Assembly (NCBI RefSeq): GCF_000420665.1
Contig: NZ_ATVJ01000002.1
Location: 546,913 to 610,912 of the forward strand
Reading direction: 5' to 3'
DNA length: 64,000 nucleotides
Origin: Ponticaulis koreensis DSM 19734
GTDB lineage: Bacteria; Pseudomonadota; Alphaproteobacteria; Caulobacterales; Hyphomonadaceae
Part shown: positions 1 through 8,099 of the stretch, piece after piece
Layout: every line of letters begins with the position of its first letter
Numbering within the stretch: the stretch's first letter is position 1
Position numbers and translations under genes: made by a program
Notes under the pieces: model-generated
The model's input: only the letters and a program-made list of their open reading frames with translations
Told to the model about the DNA's origin: nothing
Databases searched by the model: none

Positions 1-168
1 GGGCGCGAACTGACGACCATTCTCGTTGCGCCGGAACTTCCAAAAATCGACCTGAGAGACTGGGAAGAGTATGATCGCGCCGTCGAGGAAGGCTATAACG
101 CCACCTGTCAGGCGCTTTCCATGGCGAGCGGCCCGATTGTCAGACTGATGAAAAACAATAGCGCCTGA
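1..168 (+). CDS. Patatin-like phospholipase, C-terminal end (partial)
   Basis: An open frame enters from the left edge and ends at a TGA, giving the last 55 residues of a protein. The sequence resembles the C-terminal tail of patatin-like phospholipases, with a VAPEL...IDLRDW...GYNAT pattern like the strand-plus-helix that closes the patatin domain. The catalytic Ser and Asp would lie upstream, outside the window, so activity cannot be judged. It converges with csaA with a gap of three bases and no clear terminator. The family call rests on general resemblance of a short tail and is tentative. Confidence 0.45.
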   Translation, partial: GRELTTILVAPELPKIDLRDWEEYDRAVEEGYNATCQALSMASGPIVRLMKNNSA

Positions 169-171
169 GGT

Positions 172-543
172 TCAGGCCAGCCTTGAACCGTTCGGCACTG
201 TCTTATCGGGTGAGAACATTACAATCGCACCCGCCTCGTCAGCAAAGCCAAGCGTCAGCACTTCCGACATAAAGGGGCCAATCTGGCGCGGCGGAAAGTT
301 CACCACTGCTGCGACCTGCTTTCCAAGGAGCGCCTCAGCATCATAATGCACTGTGATCTGTGCAGATGACTTTTTCACGCCGACGGCAGGACCGAAGTCG
401 ATTTTCAGTTTCAGAGATGGCTTTCGCGCTTCTGGAAACGGCTCCACTTCGACAATCGTCCCGACACGAATGTCGACTTTCAAAAAGTCTCCGAACTCGA
501 TCTCCGGCGCTGGTGGCGCGTCTGCGGTGAAATCCATATGCAT
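172..543 (-). CDS. csaA: CsaA-type tRNA-binding-domain protein
   Basis: A single OB-fold protein of about 123 residues with the family pattern VDIRVGTIVEVEPFPEAR near the start and KKSSAQITVHY in the middle. It is close to the usual CsaA length of about 110 residues. CsaA proteins are dimers with a tRNA-binding-like fold, reported to have chaperone or export-related activity; the exact role here is inference. The frame is open further upstream to 603, but I chose the ATG at 543 because AGAGGA lies seven bases before it and the OB domain starts shortly after. It is convergent with the patatin-like gene. Confidence 0.85.
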   Translation of the reverse strand: MHMDFTADAPPAPEIEFGDFLKVDIRVGTIVEVEPFPEARKPSLKLKIDFGPAVGVKKSSAQITVHYDAEALLGKQVAAVVNFPPRQIGPFMSEVLTLGFADEAGAIVMFSPDKTVPNGSRLA

Positions 544-761
544 TGGGCATTCCTCTGTCTTCGAGACGAATGCATAGCCCTCACCCGCCTGAGCTTCCAG
601 CAATCACGCTCAACAGGCCGACGAGATATCCTCATTGCTGAAACAATTATCACGAAAAGTGATCCGTCACGCACACGTGAGCTTGAAACGGCGTGTTTTG
701 CTAAATTGATTTAGAGCCGTCAGATAGGGTCGATCCACTGCAAGCAAGGGACGCATGCACA

Positions 762-1241
762 ATGAAAAAGATCATCGGCTTTATTCCACACGTCATCGCC
801 GTTTTCGCAGCGGCGGTCTTTCTGGACAGTCTGCGCTACAAATTCACGAACGCACCAGAGACGCAGGAAATCTTCGGTCGCCTGGACGGCTGGGCCGGCA
901 CACTTGGCGCGGGCGGCCTGTTCTCCCAGACAGGTCTGTTTTCGCAATACACGATCGGAACGGCCGAGCTGTTTGCATCAGCACTTCTTCTTATCGGAAT
1001 CATTCCGGCTCTGCGTCGCCTTCAGGCGCTGGGCGCACTTATCGCGCTGGCCGTTATGTCGGGTGCAGTCAGTTTTCACCTGTTCACACCGCTCGGCATC
1101 GACCCGAACAATGATGGCGGCGGCCTCTTCATGTCGGCGGTGATTATCTGGATGACATCGCTCGTCATGCTGGTCATTCGCCGCAAGGAACTGACCGGTC
1201 TCGTTGGCGATATTGGTGCTGCTCTCGTTCGCAAAGACTGA
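762..1241 (+). CDS. DoxX-like small integral membrane protein
   Basis: A 159-residue protein with four hydrophobic segments at about 5-21, 63-82, 88-107 and 121-139, and an amphipathic stretch with LRYKF after the first. This is the layout of the DoxX/DUF4870-type small membrane proteins, many of unknown function. An AAGGGA purine run lies upstream of the ATG. The helix topology is clear; the family name is a judgement from layout and the first-helix motif. No partner gene is adjacent, so no pathway can be assigned. Confidence 0.6.
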   Translation: MKKIIGFIPHVIAVFAAAVFLDSLRYKFTNAPETQEIFGRLDGWAGTLGAGGLFSQTGLFSQYTIGTAELFASALLLIGIIPALRRLQALGALIALAVMSGAVSFHLFTPLGIDPNNDGGGLFMSAVIIWMTSLVMLVIRRKELTGLVGDIGAALVRKD

Positions 1242-1365
1242 TCGCGCGCCCGTCCCACTGTAAAAATACTGGCCAAGCCTATTCCCTGGACCGAATCCGT
1301 GCGTCTAAATGCGCAAGGTTAATCAGGGCGTGCACGGCACGCCCGAATTTACGGGGATAGAGATC

Positions 1366-1719
1366 ATGGAAGCGATTCTGGAGAATTTGCAGAATGTGTT
1401 CGGCGGCAGCGTCGATCTTGCAGCACTCGCGTCAGGCGCGGGTTTTTTCGGCGGCAGCGCCAGCGCTATCGCCGTCGCCTTCTTCCGGGGCGCGATCATC
1501 CGGTTCGTTATCCGCACGATTTCGACGGCCCTGCTAACAGGCGTCGGCTTTCTGTTCCTGCTCGATTTCCTCGGCTTCGAAATTGTGCCGCCGGAAGAAT
1601 ATCGCGATCAGTTCCAGTTCGGTCAGAGCATGGATTCAACAGAGACGATCGAGAAAACAGATGAAGACGGCAACCGTCGCCGCATCATCATTCATTCACC
1701 GTACCGCCGCCACGGCTGA
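1366..1719 (+). CDS. Hypothetical small membrane protein
   Basis: A 117-residue protein I do not recognise. It has a Gly/Ala-rich segment at about 20-40 and a strongly hydrophobic segment at about 48-70, then a polar tail rich in Glu, Asp and Arg ending in a basic cluster. The frame is open from 1309, but the ATG at 1366 has a purine-rich GGGGATAGAG upstream and gives a more sensible N-terminus. Its stop codon abuts the stop of the opposite-strand gene, the two sharing the palindrome TGATCA, so no terminator separates them. Confidence 0.5.
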   Translation: MEAILENLQNVFGGSVDLAALASGAGFFGGSASAIAVAFFRGAIIRFVIRTISTALLTGVGFLFLLDFLGFEIVPPEEYRDQFQFGQSMDSTETIEKTDEDGNRRRIIIHSPYRRHG

Positions 1720-2040
1720 TCAGGCTGCGATATTGTCGCCGGATGTTCGGAACGCCTGAGTTTCGGCATCACGGCGAAAACGCTCGTACATGCGCATTAC
1801 AGCTTCAGGACGATAATTAAAGCCGAGGCTCGAAAGATCAGCGTGGACTTTTTCCACCGCAAGATCAGCGCCCGTATTCGCGATTGAGCTCACGATACGT
1901 TTGTAAGCATTCGGTTCTGTCCGGTCACCGAAATGGGCCAGCGCCCATTCTGCAAGCTGACGGCACGACCATGTGTCGATGCGGTGCTCGCGGTAGAACA
2001 GTTCCTCGGATGAAAGCGTATTATTGTTGTTATCAGTCAT
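1720..2040 (-). CDS. Hypothetical protein, 106 aa
   Basis: A soluble, charged, mostly helical protein with no signal peptide or membrane segment. The N-terminus is Asn-rich (a run of four Asn after MTD), followed by predicted helices around RQLAEWALAHFGD and a C-terminal helix ending FRRDAETQAFRTSG. I do not recognise a family. It is monocistronic, convergent with the small membrane protein on its left, and its 5' side faces the terminator of the zeta-subunit gene. Confidence 0.5.
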   Translation of the reverse strand: MTDNNNNTLSSEELFYREHRIDTWSCRQLAEWALAHFGDRTEPNAYKRIVSSIANTGADLAVEKVHADLSSLGFNYRPEAVMRMYERFRRDAETQAFRTSGDNIAA

Positions 2041-2115
2041 GCCACATCTCCAAACGGGTTTCTCTTCATTCGAACCCTGTCTGAAGTTTCGCCGAACTGA
2101 TTTAGGATCAGGTGC

Positions 2116-2150
2116 AAAAAAGGTTACGAAACCTCGCGGTATTCGTAACC
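2116..2150 (-). terminator. Rho-independent terminator after the zeta-subunit gene
   Basis: Nine-base-pair arms (2122-2130 and 2142-2150) enclose an 11-base loop. On the minus strand the stem is followed by six T residues. It lies about 50 bases past the stop of the DUF1476 gene. Confidence 0.85.
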
Positions 2151-2197
2151 TTTCAGAAAGCTTTAGCCGGACGAACCGGCGAAGTCTGTAAGCGGAA

Positions 2198-2518
2198 TTA
2201 GCCCGCTTTCACCTGCTCGATTGCGACAGGCATCAGTTCCGCGAGCTGTGCAACGATGTCTTCGCGTGAGCGTGAAACGCCCTTCGCGTCGAAATCGCCA
2301 AGAACTTTACGGATCACGTCTTCATCGCCCGGCTCTTCCAGGTCAGACACGACAACAGATTTTGCATAAGCTTCAGCTTCGTCGCCCGCCAGACCGAGAA
2401 CGTCTGCAGCCCAGAGGCCGAGAAGTTTGTTGCGGCGCGCAGTCGCTTTGAAGAGTGTTTCCTGATCGAGGGAGAACTTCTTTTCTTCTCCGCGCTCGCG
2501 ATCTTCAAATTGTGCCAT
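2198..2518 (-). CDS. F1-ATPase inhibitor zeta subunit (DUF1476)
   Basis: A 106-residue, all-helical acidic protein matching the DUF1476 family, with the pattern FDDRERGEEKKF near the N-terminus (here FEDRERGEEKKF) and RRNKLLGLWAADVLGL in the middle. In Paracoccus and relatives this family is the zeta subunit, which binds F1-ATPase through its N-terminal segment and blocks ATP hydrolysis. The length is typical. It is divergent from purC and has its own terminator. An ATP12 assembly factor elsewhere in the window serves the same enzyme, but the two are not linked. Confidence 0.85.
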   Translation of the reverse strand: MAQFEDRERGEEKKFSLDQETLFKATARRNKLLGLWAADVLGLAGDEAEAYAKSVVVSDLEEPGDEDVIRKVLGDFDAKGVSRSREDIVAQLAELMPVAIEQVKAG

Positions 2519-2708
2519 GTTCGGGTCACTTTCCTGACTGACTTTGTTACAATGATTTCTACCCCGTTCTTTGCTAGGTTTTCCACCCTATCGCAAACAG
2601 AATCTCCGGGTTTTTCGCCGCAGATATGGCATCTTGCATAGAAACCGTGTAGTGCGTCGCAGCTTGAAACACTCTATTCTATACAGAGCGTCGTAACCGG
2701 AGAGCCGA

Positions 2709-3488
2709 ATGATGTCTCGTCGCCGCAAAATCTACGAAGGCAAAGCCAAGATTCTTTATGAAGGTCCTGAACCGAACACACTGATTCAGTACTTCAAAGA
2801 TGACGCCACAGCTTTCAATGCGGAAAAGCATGCCGTTCTTGATGGCAAGGGCGTACTGAACAACCGTTTGTCAGAATACTTTATGACGCGCCTTTCCGGC
2901 ATCGGTATTCCGACGCACTTCATCAAGCGCCTCAATATGCGTGAGCAGCTGGTAAAGCAGTGCGAAATCATTCCTCTGGAAGTGGTTGTTCGTAACGTTG
3001 CTGCAGGCTCCATCTCCAAGCGCCTCGGCATCACCGAAGGCGAAGCGCTGCCGCGTTCACTTGTTGAATTCTATTATAAGAAAGACGAACTCGGCGACCC
3101 GATGGTCTCCGAAGAACATATCGCTGCCTTCGGCTGGGCGACCCCGCAGGAAATCGACGACATGGTCTCAACGACCCTGCGCGTGAACGACTTCCTTGCA
3201 GGCCTGTTTGCTGCTGTCGGCATCCGTCTTGTTGATATGAAACTGGAATTCGGTCGCCATTTCGAAGGCGATATGGTTCGCACAATCCTTGCGGACGAAA
3301 TCAGCCCTGACAGCTGCCGTCTCTGGGATCTTGAAACCAACGAAAAACTCGACAAAGACCGCTTCCGTCGCGACATGGGCGGTGTTACCGAGGCCTATGC
3401 AGAAGTCGCAACGCGACTCGGTATCTTCAAACAATCCTCAGACATCGCGTCTGTGATTGATATCAACAGCGAGCGCAACGGAGGCTAA
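2709..3488 (+). CDS. purC: Phosphoribosylaminoimidazole-succinocarboxamide synthase
   Basis: SAICAR synthetase, which joins CAIR and aspartate using ATP in purine synthesis. The protein is 259 residues, of normal length for the short bacterial form. It carries the N-terminal [13 protein letters not shown] signature, VVRNVAAGS in the centre and SPDSCRLWD near residues 200-208. Two adjacent ATG codons are possible starts: GGAGAG sits four bases before the first and seven before the second, so 2712 may be the true start. It is followed at once by purS, and the pair should be one transcript. Confidence 0.95.
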   Translation: MMSRRRKIYEGKAKILYEGPEPNTLIQYFKDDATAFNAEKHAVLDGKGVLNNRLSEYFMTRLSGIGIPTHFIKRLNMREQLVKQCEIIPLEVVVRNVAAGSISKRLGITEGEALPRSLVEFYYKKDELGDPMVSEEHIAAFGWATPQEIDDMVSTTLRVNDFLAGLFAAVGIRLVDMKLEFGRHFEGDMVRTILADEISPDSCRLWDLETNEKLDKDRFRRDMGGVTEAYAEVATRLGIFKQSSDIASVIDINSERNGG

Positions 3489-3495
3489 CGCTCAC

Positions 3496-3744
3496 ATGAA
3501 AGCTATCGTTTATGTGGAACTGAAGAACGGCGTACTTGACCCGCAGGGCAAGGCTGTTTCCGAAACGCTCTCCCGTCTTGGCTTCGACGAAGTCAAAAGC
3601 GCACGCATCGGCAAACGTATCGAGCTCGAACTCGAAGACGGTCTGGCGAAAGATGCTGCTGAAGCTCGCGTGAAAGAGATGTGCGAAAGCCTTCTCGCAA
3701 ACACGGTAATCGAGCGCTACCAGATCGAACTGGCCGACGCGTAA
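3496..3744 (+). CDS. purS: Phosphoribosylformylglycinamidine synthase subunit PurS
   Basis: PurS is the small structural subunit that, with PurQ (glutaminase) and the small PurL, makes FGAM synthase. The 82-residue length is standard. The sequence shows LKNGVLDPQGKAV and a mixed alpha/beta ferredoxin-like pattern. I chose the ATG at 3496 over the upstream in-frame codon at 3457 because GGAGG lies at 3480-3484 and residue 1 then matches the family. It starts seven bases after purC ends. In contrast to many relatives, purQ is not directly next. Confidence 0.95.
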   Translation: MKAIVYVELKNGVLDPQGKAVSETLSRLGFDEVKSARIGKRIELELEDGLAKDAAEARVKEMCESLLANTVIERYQIELADA

Positions 3745-3795
3745 AATTATCCGGCTACGGCATTTTTTTAGTGCCGCGTCGTGAAATCGTCATAG

Positions 3796-3839
3796 CTCCG
3801 CGATACTGGCTGGACTCAGCTAAGATCGCGGAGTTTTTT
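3796..3839 (+). terminator. Terminator-like hairpin carrying the next gene's Shine-Dalgarno
   Basis: Arms CTCCGCGAT (3796-3804) and ATCGCGGAG (3825-3833) form nine base pairs and are followed by six T residues (3834-3839). This is a good terminator for purC-purS. The ATG of the lipoprotein starts at the next base, and the only Shine-Dalgarno-like sequence, GGAG, is the end of the 3' arm, six bases before the ATG. See the finding on this site. Confidence 0.75.
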
Positions 3840-4796
3840 ATGCTGAAGACTGCAAACCTATTCGTCCTGTCCGGGCTTGCGCTTTGTCTGGCAGCCTGTG
3901 GGAACGACACCACCGAGACAGCGGCTACAGACGCGCCCGTGCTGCCACAGCTCGTCTTTCCCGGCGAAGAAATTCCTGATCCCTATCACCGCGCCTATAC
4001 GCTGACTGAAAATGCGGAAGGCACTGTTCGTGTTTTCACCCGTGAAACACGCGACGACACTGACCTTTACGAAATGCTGCTTCAGGACGACGGAAGCTGG
4101 TCAGAGCCGGTGAAACTGGAGTGGCCAAAGCTGCGCTCTAACGTTGCCCCGCACTTCAGCCCGTTTGACGGCCGGCTTTACTTCGCTTCGGACCGCCCCG
4201 CTCCCGGCCTCGAAAACCGCGATGACATGAACATCTGGTCCATCGAACGTACCGAAGATGGCTGGGGTGAAGCCGAATATGTGCCCGGCAATATTCATTA
4301 CGGTTCGGACGAGACTTCAGTAACCACAACGGCGAATGGCGACATGTATTTCGTATCGCAGCGCCGCGAAGGTCCGGGCGGCCATGATTTCTATGTCGCC
4401 CATTATGACGAAACCACAGAAGGCTGGATTTTTGATGGCCTGCTGCCTGAGGGCAATACGTCGCTCGTTGAAAGCCATATCGCGGCAACGGCTGACGGTC
4501 GCCATCTGGTTTTCTATTCGCGCATGCGACCAATCCTCGGTAATGTGGATTTGAAAGTACTCACCCGCGCAGACGATGGCAGCTGGATTGGCCCTTACAC
4601 GCTTGGCCCGAATATCAATTCGCGTGGCATCGAATTCGGCGCGAGCTTCTCCGCGACCGGCGACACCTTCTTCTATTCTCAGGAAGGACGCCTCGTTGAG
4701 ATGCCGATGGACGCCTTCATGGCTGAAATTGATGCGGCTCGAGCCGCATACCTTGCGGACGAAGAGCTTCAATTCCTCGGACTTTCTGACAACTAA
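3840..4796 (+). CDS. Lipoprotein with PD40/WD40-like beta-propeller
   Basis: A 318-residue exported lipoprotein. The signal peptide ends in a lipobox LCLAAC with acylated Cys at about residue 19. The mature part holds repeated PD40-like blades, seen as PHFSPFDGRLYFASDRP, TTTANGDMYFVSQRR, ATADGRHLVFYSR and FSATGDTFFYSQEGR. Such TolB-like propellers bind proteins or ligands in the periplasm; no enzyme motif is visible. The start at 3840 was chosen because the signal peptide begins there, although the frame is open upstream. It sits between purS and purQ, which is unusual and suggests insertion into the purine cluster. Confidence 0.75.
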   Translation: MLKTANLFVLSGLALCLAACGNDTTETAATDAPVLPQLVFPGEEIPDPYHRAYTLTENAEGTVRVFTRETRDDTDLYEMLLQDDGSWSEPVKLEWPKLRSNVAPHFSPFDGRLYFASDRPAPGLENRDDMNIWSIERTEDGWGEAEYVPGNIHYGSDETSVTTTANGDMYFVSQRREGPGGHDFYVAHYDETTEGWIFDGLLPEGNTSLVESHIAATADGRHLVFYSRMRPILGNVDLKVLTRADDGSWIGPYTLGPNINSRGIEFGASFSATGDTFFYSQEGRLVEMPMDAFMAEIDAARAAYLADEELQFLGLSDN

Positions 4797-4860
4797 TTAA
4801 TGTAAAAACCGGCGACGGAGCAGACGGAAACCGGATCGGCCGGCGTTTTACTATCATGAA

Positions 4861-5036
4861 CGCGGCCGAAAGCGGCTGGAGCTCCCCCTTAATGGACACC
4901 GCCTGTCCGCCCCTTAAAGCTCCATGGTCCCAATACCGTGATTGGTCATGTTCATACGTTTAAGTTCCTCCACGAACTTACCCAGACTAAGGACGTTCGC
5001 TTTCCCCCTGCCCTTTTAAGCGAACGTCCTTTTTTT
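4861..5036 (+). ncRNA. Probable small RNA or structured purQ leader with CCUCC loop
   Basis: No open frame fits this stretch, but it folds well on the plus strand. A TACTAT -10-like box lies at 4849-4854. Stem TGGAGCT/AGCTCCA (4877-4883 with 4918-4924) encloses a small hairpin GGACA/TGTCC. A perfect seven-pair hairpin TAAGTTC/GAACTTA (4961-4967 with 4974-4980) has loop CTCCAC, so CCUCC is partly exposed and complementary to Shine-Dalgarno sequences. A 14-pair terminator closes the element. A trans-acting sRNA is most likely; an attenuating leader for purQ is the alternative. I do not recognise a named RNA family. Confidence 0.55.
4989..5036 (+). terminator. Very strong rho-independent terminator before purQ
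   Basis: Perfect 14-base-pair arms at 4989-5002 and 5018-5031 with a 15-base C-rich loop, followed by an uninterrupted T tract to 5036. It ends the probable sRNA and lies about 60 bases before the purQ start. Confidence 0.9.
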
Positions 5037-5094
5037 GTGTCTTCCGCGCGCCTTCGGGATTTTCATTTGCTGCAATTACGGCTAATGCGAACGC

Positions 5095-5766
5095 ATGAAA
5101 GCAGGCGTCATCATTTTCCCCGGTTCAAACTGTGATCGCGATGCGATTACGGCTCTGAAGGACATCACCGGACAAGATCCGGTGCAAATCTGGCACAAGA
5201 CAACGGAATGGCCGAAAGGTCTCGATTTCGTGGTCGTTCCAGGCGGGTTCTCTTATGGTGACTATCTACGCTGCGGCGCGATGGCTGGTAACTCTCCGAT
5301 CATCCCGGAGCTGAAAGCGTTCGCAAATTCCGGTGGCCATATCCTCGGCATTTGCAACGGCTTCCAGATTCTGACTGAAACCGGCCTGCTTCCGGGCGCG
5401 CTTCTGCGAAACGCCGGGTTGAACTTTGTCTGCCGCAATGAACGTCTCATCGTCAGCCCGAACAGCTCTGCTTTCACGTCCGAGTATCAGTCTGGCAGCG
5501 AAATCATCGTACCTGTTGCACACCATGACGGTAACTTCTTCGCAGACGACGCCACGCTCGATATGCTGGAAGGCGATGGCCGCGTGGCGTTCCGCTATGC
5601 GGATAATCCGAACGGTTCAGCACGCGATATTGCTGGTATTCTTTCTGAAAACCGCCGCGTTCTCGGTATGATGCCTCACCCGGAACGCGCTATTGGCGGC
5701 CATGAAGGTGGCAGCGATGGCCGTGCGATGTTCACAGGCGTCATGAACGCTCTGGCGACTGCGTAA
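5095..5766 (+). CDS. purQ: Phosphoribosylformylglycinamidine synthase subunit PurQ
   Basis: Glutaminase subunit of FGAM synthase, which feeds ammonia to PurL with PurS as connector. At 223 residues it is of normal length. The class I glutamine amidotransferase triad is complete: Cys87 in GICNG, and His195 and Glu197 in MPHPERA. The oxyanion segment [13 protein letters not shown] is at about 47-59. The gene is separated from purS by a lipoprotein gene and a strong terminator, so it probably has its own promoter or depends on read-through. purL is not in the window. Confidence 0.95.
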   Translation: MKAGVIIFPGSNCDRDAITALKDITGQDPVQIWHKTTEWPKGLDFVVVPGGFSYGDYLRCGAMAGNSPIIPELKAFANSGGHILGICNGFQILTETGLLPGALLRNAGLNFVCRNERLIVSPNSSAFTSEYQSGSEIIVPVAHHDGNFFADDATLDMLEGDGRVAFRYADNPNGSARDIAGILSENRRVLGMMPHPERAIGGHEGGSDGRAMFTGVMNALATA

Positions 5767-5768
5767 GG

Positions 5769-6539
5769 CTAGATCAACCCGAAACCACCCATCAGATAGA
5801 CGACACCGATCGCCGTGAGGATGTACTTCGTCCAACTGCGAAAGGAAACGTCTGTCATTTTGTCGAGGACTTTGCCCCCTACCCAGGTGCCCGTCATCGC
5901 CACAGGCAGCGCGGCAATGCAAAGCCAGATGGGCGGTAACGCCCCCTCTTCTGCTGACATGAGAACAGGCAATGTCCAGAAACCAATCTTGGTGAGGTGG
6001 GCGATAACCTGCGTTGCGCCTTTGGTCGCGACAATCTGCTGGCGCGTCATATCCGACTTTACGAAGAAAATATCGAGCACAGGCCCAACGACACCTGCCA
6101 GCGTGTTCAGTGCCTGTGCGATAAAGCCAAGCACTTCAGCCTGAAACGGTCGGTTCACATCCAGCGCGAAAACTGTCTTGGGTATCCAAGGCACAAATGC
6201 GAGTACGCCAAGCATGACGAAAACCGCCTGCTTATCCGGCTGCCAGAACACCAGACACAAACCACCAATCGCAAGCACACCGCCAATCAGATAGCGGCCG
6301 ACGATTCTCCATTGGATGTGCTGTCGGATCAGAAAGGCGCGCCACCCGTTTGCAAACAGCTGGACCACTCCATGCAGCACCATGGCAAAAGATAGTGGAA
6401 AAATCGCCGTGAAAACGCCCATCAGTATGAGCCCGCCAGCCATCCCGAAAATACCGGATAAGAGAGACGTGACGAAAACGGCGGAAAAGATGATGGCGAG
6501 CAATTTCAGGAGAGCTGCGGTTCCCGTCACTCCCAACAT
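5769..6539 (-). CDS. TSUP (TauE/SafE) family membrane exporter
   Basis: A 256-residue polytopic protein with about eight hydrophobic helices and the family's N-terminal GIFGMAGGLILMG segment. The second half has the matching repeat around LNTLAGVVGPVLDIFFVKS and a C-terminal MTGTWVGGKVLDKM motif. TSUP proteins move small anions such as sulfite or organosulfonates, but the substrate cannot be read from the sequence. It converges with purQ with a gap of two bases and is divergent from the acyl-CoA dehydrogenase. Confidence 0.8.
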   Translation of the reverse strand: MLGVTGTAALLKLLAIIFSAVFVTSLLSGIFGMAGGLILMGVFTAIFPLSFAMVLHGVVQLFANGWRAFLIRQHIQWRIVGRYLIGGVLAIGGLCLVFWQPDKQAVFVMLGVLAFVPWIPKTVFALDVNRPFQAEVLGFIAQALNTLAGVVGPVLDIFFVKSDMTRQQIVATKGATQVIAHLTKIGFWTLPVLMSAEEGALPPIWLCIAALPVAMTGTWVGGKVLDKMTDVSFRSWTKYILTAIGVVYLMGGFGLI

Positions 6540-6720
6540 GCCTGCCCTCCAAACTTATCTTCGTGGTCTGAGTAAGCGGCTTTCACTCGGGTCGCAATAT
6601 GTAGCGATCTATACGATGCAACGTTTTGTCACACAAAAAGTATGGTTTTGAGGCATTCTGTCCAATAGGCATATTCCTCAAAAAAATTATGGTCTCTCTC
6701 AAGATTATGGGAGAAACCTG

Positions 6721-8007
6721 ATGAAGTTCGATTTTTCAGACAGAACAAAAGACTATATTGCCCGCGTGTCCGCCTTCATGGACGAGCATATTTATCCAAA
6801 CCAGAAAACCTATGAAGATCAGCACGCTGCGTTCGAGAACCCGTGGAACGTGCCGCAGATTGTCGATGATCTGAAAGCCAAAGCGAAGGCTGAAGGTCTG
6901 TGGAACCTGTTCCTGGCTCCGAGCCCTGAGCACGATGATGACGAGTTCCATGGAGCTGGTCTCTCCAATCTGGAATACGCGCCACTCGCAGAGATGATGG
7001 GGCGCGTCAGCTGGGCATCAGAAGTCTTCAACTGCAACGCACCGGACACCGGCAATATGGAGACGATCCACCGCTACGGTACGCGCGCGCAGAAAGAGCA
7101 ATGGCTGCGCCCGCTGATGAATGGCGACATCCGGTCTGCATTCCTTATGACAGAGCCGCAGGTTGCCTCCTCTGATGCAACTAATATTGAGACCCGTATT
7201 GAGCGCGACGGAGATCACTACGTAATCAACGGACGCAAATGGTGGTCTTCCGGTGCAGGCGATCCTCACTGCAAAGTTGCGATCGTTATGGGCAAAACCG
7301 ATTTTAATGCGCCGAAACATGCGCAGCAGAGCATGATACTGGTGCCTATGGACATGCCGGGCCTCGAAATCGTTCGCATGCTGCCGGTGTTCGGATTTGA
7401 TCATGCGCCGCACGGTCATGCCGAAATCCAGCTAACGAATGTTCGTGTGCCAGTCGAGAACATGCTTCTGGGCGAAGGCCGCGGCTTTGAGATTGCGCAA
7501 GGTCGTCTCGGGCCGGGCCGAATCCACCACTGCATGCGCACCATCGGCGCGGCAGAGCTCGCGCTTGAGAAAATGTGCAAGCGCCTCGTGGGCCGTGTCG
7601 CGTTCGGTAAATCCATCGCAGAACATTCAGTCTGGGAACAACGCGTCGCCGATGCGCGCCTGAATATCGAAATGACGCGCCTTCTGACACTTAAAGCCGC
7701 GTATATGATGGACACGGTCGGCAATAAGGTCGCGAAGAACGAAATCGCCATGATCAAGGTCGCAGGTCCTCGAATCGCCTGCCAGATCATTGACGATGCC
7801 ATTCAGGCCTATGGCGGCGCCGGTGTGACGGAAGACTTCGGCCTTGCTGACGCCTACGCCAATATTCGCACGCTGCGCATGGCGGACGGGCCGGACGAGG
7901 TGCACGCGCGAGCTATCGCGCGCAATGAATTCCGCAAGTATCGAGATGCCAATTACGGCAAATCCGTTGATGCGGAGAAATTCACTGAAAGCGTCGGCGC
8001 GCGCTAA
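6721..8007 (+). CDS. Acyl-CoA dehydrogenase family protein
   Basis: A 428-residue flavoprotein with the three-domain acyl-CoA dehydrogenase layout: helical N-domain, middle beta-domain with [16 protein letters not shown] (about 140-155) and [10 protein letters not shown], and helical C-domain ending with [36 protein letters not shown]. This variety resembles the ACAD10/11-like group more than short-chain butyryl-CoA dehydrogenases. It oxidises an acyl-CoA using FAD and passes electrons to ETF; the chain length is unknown. GGGAG lies upstream of the ATG, and two inverted repeats occupy the promoter region. Confidence 0.88.
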   Translation: MKFDFSDRTKDYIARVSAFMDEHIYPNQKTYEDQHAAFENPWNVPQIVDDLKAKAKAEGLWNLFLAPSPEHDDDEFHGAGLSNLEYAPLAEMMGRVSWASEVFNCNAPDTGNMETIHRYGTRAQKEQWLRPLMNGDIRSAFLMTEPQVASSDATNIETRIERDGDHYVINGRKWWSSGAGDPHCKVAIVMGKTDFNAPKHAQQSMILVPMDMPGLEIVRMLPVFGFDHAPHGHAEIQLTNVRVPVENMLLGEGRGFEIAQGRLGPGRIHHCMRTIGAAELALEKMCKRLVGRVAFGKSIAEHSVWEQRVADARLNIEMTRLLTLKAAYMMDTVGNKVAKNEIAMIKVAGPRIACQIIDDAIQAYGGAGVTEDFGLADAYANIRTLRMADGPDEVHARAIARNEFRKYRDANYGKSVDAEKFTESVGAR

Positions 8008-8031
8008 GACCCGCTGCAATCTTCACAGAAG

Positions 8032-8061
8032 CAGCCCTTCGGAACCTCCGGAGGGCTGTTT
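8032..8061 (+). terminator. Terminator after the acyl-CoA dehydrogenase gene
   Basis: A 12-base-pair stem with one G-T wobble (8032-8043 with 8047-8058) has a three-base loop and a short T tail. It lies 25 bases past the stop codon. Confidence 0.75.
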
Positions 8062-8099
8062 GCTATAGCGCGCCAGATTCTTCATGCTAACAGTTGAGC

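Noticed and set aside
2041..2100. GGGTTCGAAT on the minus strand resembles a tRNA T-arm
   Set aside because: No acceptor stem, D-arm or anticodon arm can be formed around it, and it lies in the leader of the 106-residue gene.
4797..4860. Weak inverted repeat CCGGC/GCCGG after the lipoprotein gene
   Set aside because: Only five pairs with a long loop and no solid T tract; not strong enough to call a terminator.
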